A stretch of 64,000 nucleotides of DNA. Origin: Toxoplasma gondii ME49. Taxonomy: Eukaryota > Apicomplexa > Conoidasida > Eucoccidiorida > Sarcocystidae. How positions within the stretch are numbered: the stretch's first letter is position 1; every line of letters starts with the position of its first letter. The stretch lies in NCBI RefSeq assembly GCF_000006565.2, contig NC_031473.1:1-64000 (forward strand), given 5' to 3'. The position numbers and the translations under genes were made by a program. This document shows positions 22,701-34,900 of the stretch, piece after piece. The notes under the pieces were generated by a model. The model ran no database searches. It was given only the letters and a program-made list of their open reading frames with translations, and had not been told where the DNA came from.

Positions 22701-25700
22701 CTTCTGATGCTTCTCGTGAAGCTCTCGCTCGCGTTCCTCACGCCTCGAAGCACCCGCATGCACTGCATGGATGAAGCACGGTGCTGGCAGTCGCCTGGTG
22801 ACGCGGGCCCCCCTTTCCCGGCGTCTACCTGTGCTTCTCTGTAGGTCATTGTGGTTGCATGCACATGAGTCTACACAGTTGTCAATGCCTGTTCCGCCAC
22901 TTAGATTTGCTCCACGTTCGCGCCTGTAGTTGCTCTATGCGTCCTGACATATGCCGTTTTCCCTCATGCGAAACGCCGACATAAAATCATCTAAAAGCAC
23001 CAAACGGAGTCTCACAGCTTTCCACCCTGCTCTTCCACCTGAATTGCATCTGGAAAGCATGCGCCGCAGCGTGGGTAAAGTTTGACGGGGCTCTCTCCCA
23101 CAGTGCATCACTGTCCGAGCCCTGGCGACGCTGCGTTCCGCAGAGCGCTTTATTGTGGTTCGTGACGGAGTATGCATGCGAGAACTCTTGCACGCTCGAA
23201 AAGAAAAAAACACTCAGTCGGAAGCTCTGAAAACCTGAGGCAAGTCTCGCGCTTGAACGCAGAGAGAAGCGCCCCCACGGAAGTCCTTCCAGGGTGCTGT
23301 CCTCGCTCTCACGGCCTGTAGTAAGTTAAGGTGAAAAGTAGCCACAGCAAAGTGTGGACGTAGCGCAGCGTCGACGATGTCTGCCTGTCCGTACCTTTTC
23401 CTTGTCGAAGACGATGCTGTCGAAAGTGTTCCCGACGACAACTTTGACGGGTTTCGAGTTGTCTGCGGGGACAGCTTGAGACATGACTTCTGGAAGGTCT
23501 TCGGGGACACTGGGGCGAAACTCACCCGCCACGTGGTTGGAGACGAACTTGACGATGTTGAACACAGTGAGGAAATCGTCCATCACCTCAACCTTCTCGG
23601 TTTCGCGACCGGAAGGCAAAACAAGCACTCGCGGCTGAGACTTGTAGTTGCAGAAGTCGTAGGGAGCTGGGTACCGGTTCGTGAGGCCTTCGGCCAGGGC
23701 GAACAGGACGGGCGCCTTCTTCGCGGCGAACGCCCGCGCGGCCTTGAGGAATTTCGGGAGAAATGACGAGCTTTTGTTGCAGAACGAAGAGTATGACGCA
23801 ACCACAACGACCTGCAAAGACACGCAAGAGTGGCGCTCTCGAGACGCCCTCAGATGCCGTGTGCTTGGCAAAGCCGAGTGACGGCGCGGACCTTAGGGTC
23901 GCACAAAAGGGAGTGCCCAACTGGCAAAATCGGAAGGGTCCCAAACGACTGGGAACATCGAATCAAGGGAAATTCAGTCGAGACTGAAGATACACTTTGC
24001 CTCTTTGAAAAAGTCCTTATTCTCACTAAACACGAACCGCGATTCCGGGCCATCCCATGCCGCGCTAAACTGAGAGGCAGTCCCCCCCTCCACGTAGGCA
24101 CCTTTCGCGATCCACCAGAGCGCCTACGTAAAGCTTGACGTCTGTGACTTGATTTCTTAGTTGGAGCGACCTTTGGCGTTCGACGAGTCTCAGGTGTCAA
24201 CCCCAAGCTCGCTTCTTAACACGATGAAAAGCGCAACTTCCTCCACACAGACACACGCCTCGTCTCCAGGCCCCAAAGATACACTGCGAAGCTGTGTACC
24301 GAGTCTCGCTCCTGAGCCTTTTCGTTTTCAAACTCGACGTCAAGCAAGGGTACCTTTCGCTCTTCGCCGAGAAGTCTTGCGATGTTTTTGGAATTGAGCT
24401 GAACCAGAGGATACGAAATGTCCACCTCTTTCGACTCGGAGTCCTCTGACTCGCACGCACACGACGGAGCAGCTGCCGTCGGCTGTACTTTCACCATGTC
24501 CTCAGTCACAGTTGGAGTGCCCTTCTGTCGCGCGGCGTATGCCTCGAGTGCTTGGAAGTAGTAGCAGAAAATCTTGTTGGGAGCGAGGTGCTCCTGGGCG
24601 TACTGGCGAGCTGAAAAGCCAACAGCGAAACCGGAGAGAATGCACTCTGGGCCTTGCCGCAGAGAAGACGCATGTCTTGGAGAAAAAACGGAGAGACAGA
24701 GAGAGAGAGGAGCACAGCGAGAGGCAAGTACAGCCAGGCGGCAGCTGTTCCTTGGGAGGAAGCGACATCTGCCACTGCGTCTCCCTTGAGCCGTGGAAGA
24801 CCCAGATGCAGGAGGAAACTGGCAGAGCCACGGGCTTCCTAAGAATGCGAGACCGCTGCACCTTGAGAAAGAGCCCAGCCGACCCTCAACGGATCGACTT
24901 GGAGTGTTGTTGCGTGCGTTCCCGTTTGCCGGCGTTTTCGTTTCCAGTTGCTTTCGTGCCTGTAAGGTGCCTCCTAAAACTCTACGATTAGGCGTTCATG
25001 CATTCTTTTCATGCAAATAAACAACCAGCCCGGAGAGCCGAGACTGTGGCAGACCTACCCCGATCGGCGATGGCTTGCGCCTCAACAGGGTGCTGCTCTG
25101 CCCACTTCAGTTGGTCCACGAGGTCGGAAAGGTCGCTCTTGAAGGGGAGGTAGTGGACGCCGGCCTCCAGGTCCGCGTAGAACCACTCGTAGTACCGCGA
25201 CTCGTGCTTCAGAGGCAGGCTTCCAGCTGTACTCACCACCAATCCATGCACAACGTCGGCGCACGGCCGCGAAATGTTCGCGAGTCTCGCAGCGAACAAA
25301 AGTGAGGAAACGGAATCATCATTGACACACGCTGGTCGAATAAACCGACGCAAAGTCGCAGGAAGCAAGACTTGAAAATGTGCAGACATCTCAGCATAAA
25401 GAGATAAACAGATATGCGTACATTGTAGGAAACCAAGGTTCGAACATGGACAGATACGCCGACGTGAATATCTACGCACAGCTCGATATACGTGCACGCG
25501 CTTGTTGGTTTCGGTGCGTAGGTGTACAAGTCCTTCTCGTTGCATGTAGTGAAAGAGACAGGTCAACACTCCGTAGACGGAAGTTTGGGCGGCGTGTCAA
25601 GCCTTCCATGTTCTCGAGCGTCGTTGGGTCGCCGGCTGCTGCTTACTCATGAGGAGGTAGGGCGTCCGAAAGGCTGCGACGGTTCCATCCACGAGGAGTT

Positions 25701-27996
25701 GGTATCTGTATTCGCCGAATTTCTCGAGGGGAATTCGAGCCTTGTACCCGCCCCCGAGTTTCTTCTCCTGTTCGGCGTGTGTGTCGTTTTCCCAGCTCGT
25801 GATCGCTACGTCGAGAAGGTCTGAATGCGCCCGCGCAAGTTCGGCGAGCTTCACGCGCACAGGGTTGCTGTCTCGGCCGCGGAAAAGGGCCTTCGGAATT
25901 CGCTTGGCCAGCGGCACGAGCGACCCCGCCTGAGCGCCCAGCAAAGCAAAGTGAAGAAAATGTAAGGGGAGTTTCTCTGCTCTTATGTTTTAGTGTTTAG
26001 GAATTCGCCTGCTGTTCTTCCTTTCGTTGGTGCTGCGCAATTGCTCGCCGAGCTGGACCCTGCGGGCGTCTTTCTGATTCTCCCCGGCCCTTGCATGGCG
26101 GTTCGCCTCCTTCCAGTACTCCACCGTTTCCATCTCTCTGTCTCTGTACAAGTGGTCTGCGATCCAGAATTGTAAAGTCAAATCGAAGAAACACAGACAC
26201 CACCGTCAGCGTCGCTTGTCCCTTTAACTGTGCCCCCGTCTCTCATCCCGTCACCCTGCCTCTGCCTACTTGAACTGTGAGAAGGTCGGGATCCGACTTT
26301 CCGAAGGCAGTGCTCGTCTTGACGACATCCCACTGAGGAAGAATAATGTCGAGAGTGTCGTCTGATCCGGACCAAGAGAAAAGCGGCAAGGCGCCCTCGT
26401 CTGCGCCGCGCTTCTCCAAGGGCCAGTCTCCGAGATTCATCAAAAATTCAACGTCTGCAAAGGCGCACACATCACAGGGATCCACAGCGAGGGCATGCCA
26501 CAAGAGTCGAAGATGCTTCGGGCACCCAGAAAACGACTGTAAATTGACAGGTACAGAAGATCGAGGCTGGCATTACCTATGTGAGGTAAAGAATACAGAG
26601 TGGAAATCGGGTCACTTTCACTGTCCAAGACAGAGCACTGAATCGGATTCTCAGGAATGTGTGCAGCCAGGAAATGAAGTCGTATGTCGGGTCATCAGAC
26701 ATGCAGGACCAATCCGACGACAACTGGAGCTCGACTCTCTGTTCCACATTTAGAAGACGGGAGTAGTAGGTCCTTAGAAACTCCCTTTTGGGGGGGGAAC
26801 TGGAAATACAAACGCACGTCCACACTTCGATGCAGTCGTATCTGCTACCCCACAGCGACACACCTAGCATTCCTCCGTACACGCGCTAGCCTGCCTACCT
26901 ACATGGGGAGAGACAGGCACGAGCCCAGACACAGACATACGCAAAGATGTCAAAATATACACATGCCTCTCTATGAAGCACGGCAAGTCGTTTTGTCTTT
27001 AAACGTGGAGAGGCGTGTGGCTGTCCAACTGCCTCTGCATCGGCAGAAGGCTTTCTTCGCTCTAGAGATGTCTGGACAGGTTTAGGTGCCGCGAGGCAGC
27101 TTGGAAGGAGTTTTAGTCGGTTCTTGCACTACCTGGAAGCTTGACAGCTGCAGCGAGGTAGAGCAAGACATTGTCCATGAAGTACTGGAAACCCGGGAGA
27201 GGGCCGAAGTGACGACGGAAAATCTGATTGTTCTTGATCACGTAGTGAATAACCGTTCGCAGAGTGTTGGGTGCCGCAAACGCCGGGCCGTCTTTTCGCA
27301 GACGATCCAAGTCGATGATGGGGAATCTCGAGAGGTCCTGAAGGAAGAACGCCGCTTCAGATCTCCCGCACTTCAAAGGGGCGCTGCACCAGTTCATGCA
27401 TCTGGAGATGTGGTAGCGTGCAGACAGGCGTGCACACAGAAAGAGACGGAATTACAGAGACGCAGATACCCTGTGAGGTTACAGGCATGTGAACGTGTAC
27501 GCTGGACAAGCAAACAGGGAATAAAACGTCCTTTCACAAAGCAGAGATCCACACGCAAATGCTGGACAGGAAAGTGAGACACATATCAACACGCAGATGC
27601 ACCCATTCGATTTGTGTCCACACAAATACAGATATATCTACACAAGAAAAACAATCGATTTCTTGGAGACAAGTGCAAGAAGAGATAGACGTTTCTTTCT
27701 TTTGGGAGGGACCTATCGTTTCTTGCTCAACGCTTCGGGGCTTATATATATATATATATACAGAATCCGGTAGAGTCCTGCAGAGATCTCTACGTGTTCA
27801 CCCGCAGAGAATAAAATATCGCAGCACCGTCCAATCTGGAAAAACAAGTCACCGACCCGCGAACTATGCTCCACAGCCACCTGCTGTGGATGCAGTCGCT
27901 CGCACGGGAGCCCCCCTGTTTTTCCCCACATTTTTGGTCGCTTCGTCTCTGTAGCCTTCTTTCCCCATGGATCGCTCTTCCAACACGTAGTCATGC

Positions 27997-28039
<43 letters not shown>

Positions 28040-28820
28040 GATACATATATGAATATATGCTACCGTGCGTATCGCGTTGTCGACCTGTCTCTGTTCATCT
28101 CTCTGTATTTCTCCCTTTCTCGCTCTGCCTCTGTTTCGCTTTCCCTGCGTTTCGCTGGTTTCTCACACGTTGGAGTTGTCGAGGCAGCGTGTGTGAACAC
28201 GCGAGCGCCTGTTTCCACTCGTGTGCAGGCTGAGGGCACTGGCAGGTGGCCGGGTGGACTGGCCCGTCGAGTTTGAAGACGAAAGGCTCGACAATGCTCT
28301 TCTCGGGCTTCTTTCCCGCGTAGAGAAGCTTCCCAGTAAGCGAGTAACCTGCGGGGATGTCGTCGTGGAGCGTGTAGCGAAGCAAAAAGGTTCCGTCTTG
28401 CTTGTTCACCACCTGCGTCGTCACCTTTGCGCCTCCAGACAGGCGAGGTGACGTCGACCACGAGACGCTGAACTCATTTCCCGAGAGCGCCTGTTTTTCG
28501 TCCTCTGTCACTGTGCCTTTGTCGGACTGCAGCGAGAGCGAGAAGAAGCGAGATGGGATGTTGAAAGCGGGGGCGAGTCCTGGGCCTTCTGCCCCGAAGC
28601 TGATCCGCGAGACACTTAGCAGCCGCTGCTGCACGACGTAGTAGCAGACGCCGAAGACGAGGACGGCAACAGAAAGCGAACGAACTGTCACGTAGCGCCG
28701 CAGACGCTTGAAGAGCACACTCGCCCGAGAAAAATACCCCAAAACGCCTGAATGGCGACGCACCAAAGGGCCGCCTTTAGACCCTGGCGGCCCGCCAGAC
28801 GCCTTCATTCGACTTCCCAT
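19728..28820 (-). CDS. POGLUT2/3-like (KDELC) GT90 glycosyltransferase fused to six thioredoxin-fold domains, RDEL C-terminus
   Basis: Minus-strand exons: 28820-28219, 27383-27133, 26454-26270, 25929-25647, 25226-25059, 24610-24300, 23811-23395, 22595-22200, 21713-21297, 21158-20742, 20603-20187, 20048-19728. All phases agree and predict about 1394 aa. Residues 1-45 are basic, 46-64 a membrane anchor, and 75-185 a filamin-type Ig domain. CQCP follows, then a CAP10/GT90 domain (about 205-520) with LGDWPLEKR, FSWSGSDDTLDI, LFRGRDS, DGTVAAFRTPYLLM and HYLPFKSDLSDL, closest in memory to animal POGLUT2/3. GT90 enzymes of this group transfer glucose or xylose from UDP-sugars to EGF repeats in the ER. 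Exon 7 is a thioredoxin-like domain with FCNKS in place of WCGHC. Exons 8-12 each give a PDI-type domain with APWCGHCK. The end, FDVTRDEL, is an ER-retrieval signal. The exon-1 donor (GTGGAA) is the weakest junction. Confidence 0.85.
19902..21539 (-). repeat. Near-identical 555-bp exon-intron unit, about 2.95 tandem copies
   Basis: The period is exactly 555 bp: 417 nt of exon (139 codons) plus a 138-nt intron. Exon starts at 20048, 20603 and 21158 and introns at 20049-20186, 20604-20741 and 21159-21296 repeat at this spacing. I found only isolated differences, such as gtgaaacgtg versus gtgaaacggg near 20161/20716 (Thr to Pro if the intron is read) and gtttgatggg versus gtctgatggg (Lys to Arg). 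The introns are as conserved as the exons. Identity ends in mid-exon at both sides. Confidence 0.95.
27743..28039. repeat. (TA)n microsatellites in intron 1 of the fusion gene
   Basis: Pure TA runs at about 27743-27760 and 28012-28039, the second preceded by a (CT)n run. Both lie inside the 835-nt intron 28218-27384. Confidence 0.9.
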
Positions 28821-31800
28821 TTTTCCCGCGAAAAGAAGGAACGGAGAGAGGCAAAGACAGGAGGAGAATGAGAGAAAAAGGAAAAGGCAAAGGAGAAGGA
28901 AGTGTGTTAAAAGACCATAAAAGGGGAAGAAAGAGCGAGCACCTCAGAACAGAAGCGAGTAACGAGAAGGACGCCAGAAGGTGACGTTGGTATCACGAGA
29001 CAAGAGAAAGAACAGACTCCAGAGCGCGGGTAGAAGACGCATTGCAGATCAGACGGCAACGGCAGTCTCTGGCGAGACTCTCCAGGTTCTCGTTGACGCT
29101 TTGGCCTGCAGGCTCCTCGCTCTCCCTTTTGCTTGTTGTGCGTGTAGAGGGATGAGACTCACATATGTACAAACGCCCTGAGTCTGAAAAAAGAAGTGGG
29201 CAGTCAAGACGAAAAAACGGAAGAAAAAAAGTGCAGTTCGCACCAACGGCGAATTCTTCGAGACATACCAACATACAAACGTAGGTAAGTCTTACAATGC
29301 AGATATACGTAGGTTGCAATACGCACATGCAGATATGAGGAACATATGATCAATCTAAAGAGACTGACGTGTGCACGCACGGTTTTGAAGTGCCACAAAG
29401 AGAGAAATCTTTGTGCAACGACCCTTAGATGAAGAGGGGACGAAACTCGGTGGAAACTGTACCTCTTCACCAACTCCGCCGTTTGGAGCACTGAGACTGT
29501 GGAGTCGGTTCCCTTCGTTGTCTTTCTACCAAGCGCCCCCTCAAACAGAAACTCCAGGTCACACGGAACTGCGCACCTTTGTTTCGCGCAAAAAGAGGAC
29601 AGGGGATCGTAGGAACAGGCCGGCCTTCAACCCCACTTTCACACGAGCGGCGACCCCTGCTACTTCTTGTTTTACTTGTCTTTCTCTCATTCCTTGCTCG
29701 TTTTCGTTTTCTGTCAACTTTACCTTCCACGGCGACAATGTTTCCGAGAACACAAGGGGGAAGACCAAAACGAAAAGGCTGTTAACGCCTAGAAGTGTTT
29801 CAGATCCTGCCGGACGACAGTGGAGACGTCGGCGACAGAGGAACGACGTGCGTTTGTGCGATACGACTGCAGACGCCTCTTCACTGGTTCGCCGTGGACG
29901 AAAGCAGGGCAGCAACACCAGCAATCTGTTTTTCGTGGGAGGGGTGTTTTCTCGAAGAGCGTTAGAAGCAGAAGCGTATCTGTCCGGTGTGTTTCTGAGG
30001 CACAGGGACCGGGAATTTGCGGGTCCGGAGCGTGAATCGTCAAGGGTAGGGCGGACGAGAAAAAGCAGCGTGGAGTGAAGACGGGAAACACACCTACACA
30101 CTTTCGAGAATAAAGACAAGAGGCGGCGTCTGCTCTGCGTATCCCGTTTCCCAGCAACCAAGCTTGCACAGCAAGTAGCCGCCGCAGGGAATGAGGACCT
30201 TTCAAGCCCTTGGCTTCTAGCCCGTTTATTCGCCGCAAAGAGGATCTCCTTACTCGAAAGTGCGTGACAGAATTTCCTCTTCGCCGGGAACTTCCCCTGC
30301 GGCTGAAATCAAGGACGAACGGAAGGGAGCGCCAGCACAGACACATGCACCCGTCCAGAGGGAACCGTAGCTAGGAGACGACCGAAACCCGCCTCGGCAA
30401 AAGGAGTGACGGGCGGTATTTCGCCCTTGGATCGGTCACCTTCCAGTTTCGCAAGTCTTGGCAAAAGCGACTGCATCAAGGCTCGCTCCAGGAAACGTGT
30501 GTGCCCCGTCGAAAAAGATCCCGTTACGGGAACCTCGCGGCCAGAAGCGACAGAGAAGAACCTCGCAGCGCGAGTCTCGGCCGAGTTGCCCGCGCTCTCG
30601 GGGAGGCGCGCCCCCGGCCTTTGGAGGCTATCTGCAGGGCCCTCGTTGGCGTTTTCTCGGGAAAACGCGGGAAGCCTGGACAAGTGGTGAAGCTTCGGGT
30701 GAACTTGGCTTTTAATTATCTCTCCCAAAGAACAAACGCGTGGAGAGAGCCGAAACGGAGTGCCTCCATGTGTGCCGGCAAGCCCGCTGCTGTACAGCCT
30801 GTTCGCGTGGGCAGACGAGGGAGGCCGGCACGCGCGCACAGGGGGCACACACAAACGCATCCAAAAAGAGCGGGACGGTGGCATATGCGCGCCTGAAAAA
30901 CGGACTCTCTTTTCTGCAGCCTTCCTTGCTTGATCCTGGTCGGCTTGATCACCCTGCAACCACGCTCTCTGGCGTTGAACTTCCCGTTTCGCGCTGTTTC
31001 AGAAGTGTGAGCTGCACTGGGTTGACCGGACACGCCCAACCGCCCTTCAGGGTGTACATACACGCGGCGTCAGCGGCTCACTATGCAGGGACTCAGGCGC
31101 TGTAATTCGGCAGGCGGGGAAACTGTGGTGCATTCCATGGAAGAAAAGGACGCTGGAACGCACGATCTGCACCGAACCTCGCCCAGGATTCAGGTCCTGT
31201 CCTCGCTTCGAGGTTGTGAGAACGTCGGCGCTGTTCTTCCAGCGGGCCCGCGCCTCCTGCACTGAAGACCTCGAGTGACACACGCCACAGGAGTGGTCTC
31301 TATACCCTGCCCGCTGGGCGGACACGCTGAACAAAACGTCACCTGGAGGCACCGCAGACGTTTTTCTTGAGCGTCTCGCTCTCGTATTTCGCTCTCTCCT
31401 CTTTTTTTCGGTGATCCTGGCCTGTCCTCTTTCTGAGGACTTCTGCCCGGCGACGCGCACACTGCCACGCTTTCGATTTGCGGCGAAAACAGAGGTCATC
31501 TTCGCGCGCGCTGTCTTCACTTCCCCAGCTCGTGGTCCGCAGGGGGGCTGCGAGGCAGATCACGTTCCCCGGCAGGTCTCCGTCCCTTGCTTCGCATGTG
31601 CATTTTGTCTCTTTCTTTGTGGGTCACGCGAGGCTTCGCGTTTCTGCCCTTTCTCCTACTTTTCCTCGTCTCTCGCCTGCGCGGTGTCTGTCGCTGTTCG
31701 CAGCCGAAGCACCCCTCCGTTTTCCTCGGTTTCGTCCGCGATCCGTTTCACGCGTGCGCGTCGTGGTTTTTTGCCGGAACGTAGACGGTTCCGGGCCGGA

Positions 31801-31926
31801 CATTCGAGAGTGCCTGCACACCCGTTTCCCCAGGCTTTTCCACGGTTCAGACGCATCGACTGCCACCAGTCTCTGGGACTTCTTTCCCCGGAAAAACCCA
31901 AAATCACCCCGTCCCCAGTACGCAAA
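28821..31926. other. Divergent intergenic region before Tudor-SN
   Basis: About 3.1 kb between the starts of the minus-strand fusion gene and plus-strand Tudor-SN, so it contains both promoters and 5' UTRs. A 216-codon minus frame at 30309-30959 and a 221-codon plus frame at 29413-30078 have no motif or splice context and are not called. Bases 31380-31926 are pyrimidine-rich and probably Tudor-SN 5' UTR. Confidence 0.5.
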
Positions 31927-34900
31927 ATGGCGAGTGGTATTGCCACAGTGAAGGAGGTGGTGTCTGGCGACACGTTCGTGCTCGTCGGCGCGCCGAAAGG
32001 TACGTTTTTCAGAGAACGTCCGTATCTTGGCAAAACAAGAGCTCTTGTTATAGACAATTCCTGGTATGTTTTTCTGGAGGACTTCCGCCACACGACAGAA
32101 ATAGCAAAGACACAAAATCAAGAGATTCAGAGAACATGGGGAGGAGGCAGTTCGTGAAGTTGCGACGTAGGAAAGGGGAAGTGTGAGGCATTGCTACATT
32201 TCACGACCGTTCCTTGTTTTTCCACTCCCGAGTGGGGGCTGCTCTTCTTTTCTACGGTGAGGTCTTTCTCCCTCTGTCTTCGCTCTTCAACCCACCCCCG
32301 GTGGCCTCTCTTTCCCCTTCCCGTCTGTCTCTCTGTCGCGTCTCCTCGCCTCTCTTTTGTGCGTCTTTCCCTCAAACTCATGCTGTCTGTCCACCTCATT
32401 TGCGCGTCCGCCCCTCCACCGCGTGGTCTCTCTCCCATCGCCTGATTCTCTTGTGTTCTTCGTGAAGGAACATTTTTTCGCTGTCCTTGAGTCGTCTCTC
32501 CTACTCTTTCCCGGTTTCGTCGGCCACCGCCAGTGCTTCAAATTCCTTCCTTTTGCCCCGTGATGTTCTGCGTCCGCATATCTGTCCACTCCCTGGTGAC
32601 GCTGGCGAAGCACTCGCATTTTCTTCTTGACTCTCACTTTTCTAAAAAAGCAGTCCACATGCACTCTTTTTGTTCCTCCTCTGTTGGGCTTGTTGCTCGC
32701 CTCCCACCCACCTTTTTTTCTGCTTTGACGTTATTCCTGTGCGTCCCCCCTGGTATATGCGCCCCGACTCTCTTGATAGGTTCTCCGCGTCTCTTCCTTT
32801 TTCCCCCCTGTCTACTCTATCTCCCTTTATTCTCTCGTGTTTCTTGCTCCTCCGTCCCTCTGCGTTTTTCTCCCGTCCACCTTTTTTCTGCATTTTCCTC
32901 TCGCTTTTTCAGGGGGGCCTCCGCCGGAGAAGCGTCTGTCGCTGGCGTCTGTGCAGGCACCGCGAGTCGCGATGAAGTCGCTGAGCCACGAAGTTCAGGA
33001 CGAGCCCTTCGGCTGGACGGCGCGCGAGTTCATGCGAAGCCGCCTGATCGGCCAGCAAGTCGAGTTCAAGGTCGAGTACGCGATGAACAACAAGGAGTTC
33101 GGAACCATAAAACTCCGAGGCGAAAACGTCGCATGCGCTCTCCTCAAGCAAGGCCTCGCGAAACTGAAGCCCAACCGCAATCCGCCGTGCGCTCCCGACA
33201 TCGAAGGTAAAAACCAAGAGAGGAGAGAAGCAGAGCGAGACGCGAGGAGGAGAGGAGCAGAGCGAGACGCGAGGAGGGAGAGAAGCAGAGCGAGACGCGA
33301 GGAGGCAGAAAAGCAGGACGCAGAGGCGAAGATGGAGAAGAACGAAAAGAAGGAAAGAGAGAGAAAGAAGAGAGGAGAGGGAGAGAGTGCGAGAAACACC
33401 GAGAAGAGCTTCCGGAGAGACGAAGGGGTGGGCAGCGAGCTCCAGTTCCTCTTCTAGACATGTTTGTCCTCCACCCGCAGAAAACAAGCGTCGTCTGCCA
33501 GTCCTGAAGCAACAGGGGGAAGGAATTCCTTTGTTCGTTGTTGTCTCAGACCCGACGTCCGCGGCAATAGTATCAGGATATTTTGTCTGTTAACGAGTGT
33601 ACGCGCGTGTGCGTTTCCCGTGGAAACGCAAGCCGCCTCTTCACACTGCCTGTGAACGCATGCTTGTGGTCGATGCAAGAATGTTCTCGCTGGCGTCTTC
33701 ACCTTTCATTCAACGAGTTGAACGTTCTCCTTTTCCAGAGTTGGAGCAGTGCCAAGACTTGGCCGAGCAGCGACAACTGGGCGTGTGGGCCACAGACCCC
33801 GCGGCTGGAAGCGGGACGATTCGCGAGATGAAGTGGGCGATGAACGACGTGGAGTTTGTGAAGGCCTTCGTGGCTGAGCACAAGGGCAAGAAGCTTCCTG
33901 GGATTGTCGAATACGTCCGCGACGGCGGCTGCATGCGCGTCGCGCTTCTCCTTCCGCAGAAGGAGAACGAATCGCTGAAAGTCGTCTATCTCCCCGTCCT
34001 CCTCTCCGGCATCCAGTGTGACGGCTTCAAGCGCGAGCAACAGGAAGGATCTGCTGAATACAAGGTTGTTCCAGAGCCCTTTGCAGGTGTGCAGTCTCGC
34101 ATTAAAAAGCGAACTCAGTTCAGGACGAGGAAAGAGAGATCAAGAAGGGCAGGTAGACAGAAGTTTCAGTCAAAAAGGAGACGAAAAAAGAAGGAAAAGA
34201 AACGAGTTCCCTCCGAGGGGAAGGAGCTCCTTTTGTCTGTGTAACATTAGTGTCAGGAGACATGTATGCATCTGCATGCATGTTTCTCATTATGCGTATT
34301 CAATAAGTAGGTGAAGGCGCACATCTGAGCTTGTCTGTCTGCGGCAATGCACTCTACGGACTTGAAGGCGTTTTGCCTCGTGCTCCTCTCTGTGTGCATC
34401 AAAACAAGATAGGGATGCATCCGTGAGTGAGTGTGTGTGTGTTTGAATGTGAATGTAGTTGCAAGTTGAGATTCTTCTGCGATGGTTGTTTTATCTTGCC
34501 TCGCCGTCTTTCAAGCAGTTGCATGCGCTCGCTTTTCGAGTTTGGCTCTCTTGCTGCCGCTTCAGTCGAGGCGCGTTTCTTCGTGGAAATTCGTCTGTTG
34601 AATCGCGACGTGGAAGTCCGCATCGAAGGCTGCGACGAGTATGGAAATGTGAACGGAACGGTTTACCACCCCAAGGGAAACATCAGCATTCTGCTCCTGC
34701 AAAACGGACTGGCGAAGATCCAGAGTGGGTCGCTTGGCCTCACAGAGTGCGGCGCGCAGCTCTCCCAGGCGATGCGCGAGGCCCAGCAAAAGCAGCTACG
34801 CAAGTGGAAGGTATGCAGGACGGGGGGGAGGGAGGTGTGTGCAAGAGGAAAGAGAGAAATGCGGCGGCGAGGAAAGGCGACCTTTTCTTCGAGTCGAGGG

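Noticed and set aside
25427..25447. Possible tRNA B-box (ggttcgaacat)
   Set aside because: Lacks the final CC and no cloverleaf or A-box at the right distance; lies in an intron of the fusion gene.
25990..26181. Hydrophilic minus-strand frame (QFWIADHLYRDREM) between two GT90 exons
   Set aside because: Considered as an extra exon, but exons 26454-26270 and 25929-25647 join in phase 0 and align with the family without it.
30309..30959. 216-codon minus-strand frame upstream of Tudor-SN
   Set aside because: No motif, no signal or membrane segment, no splice partners; insufficient for a gene call.
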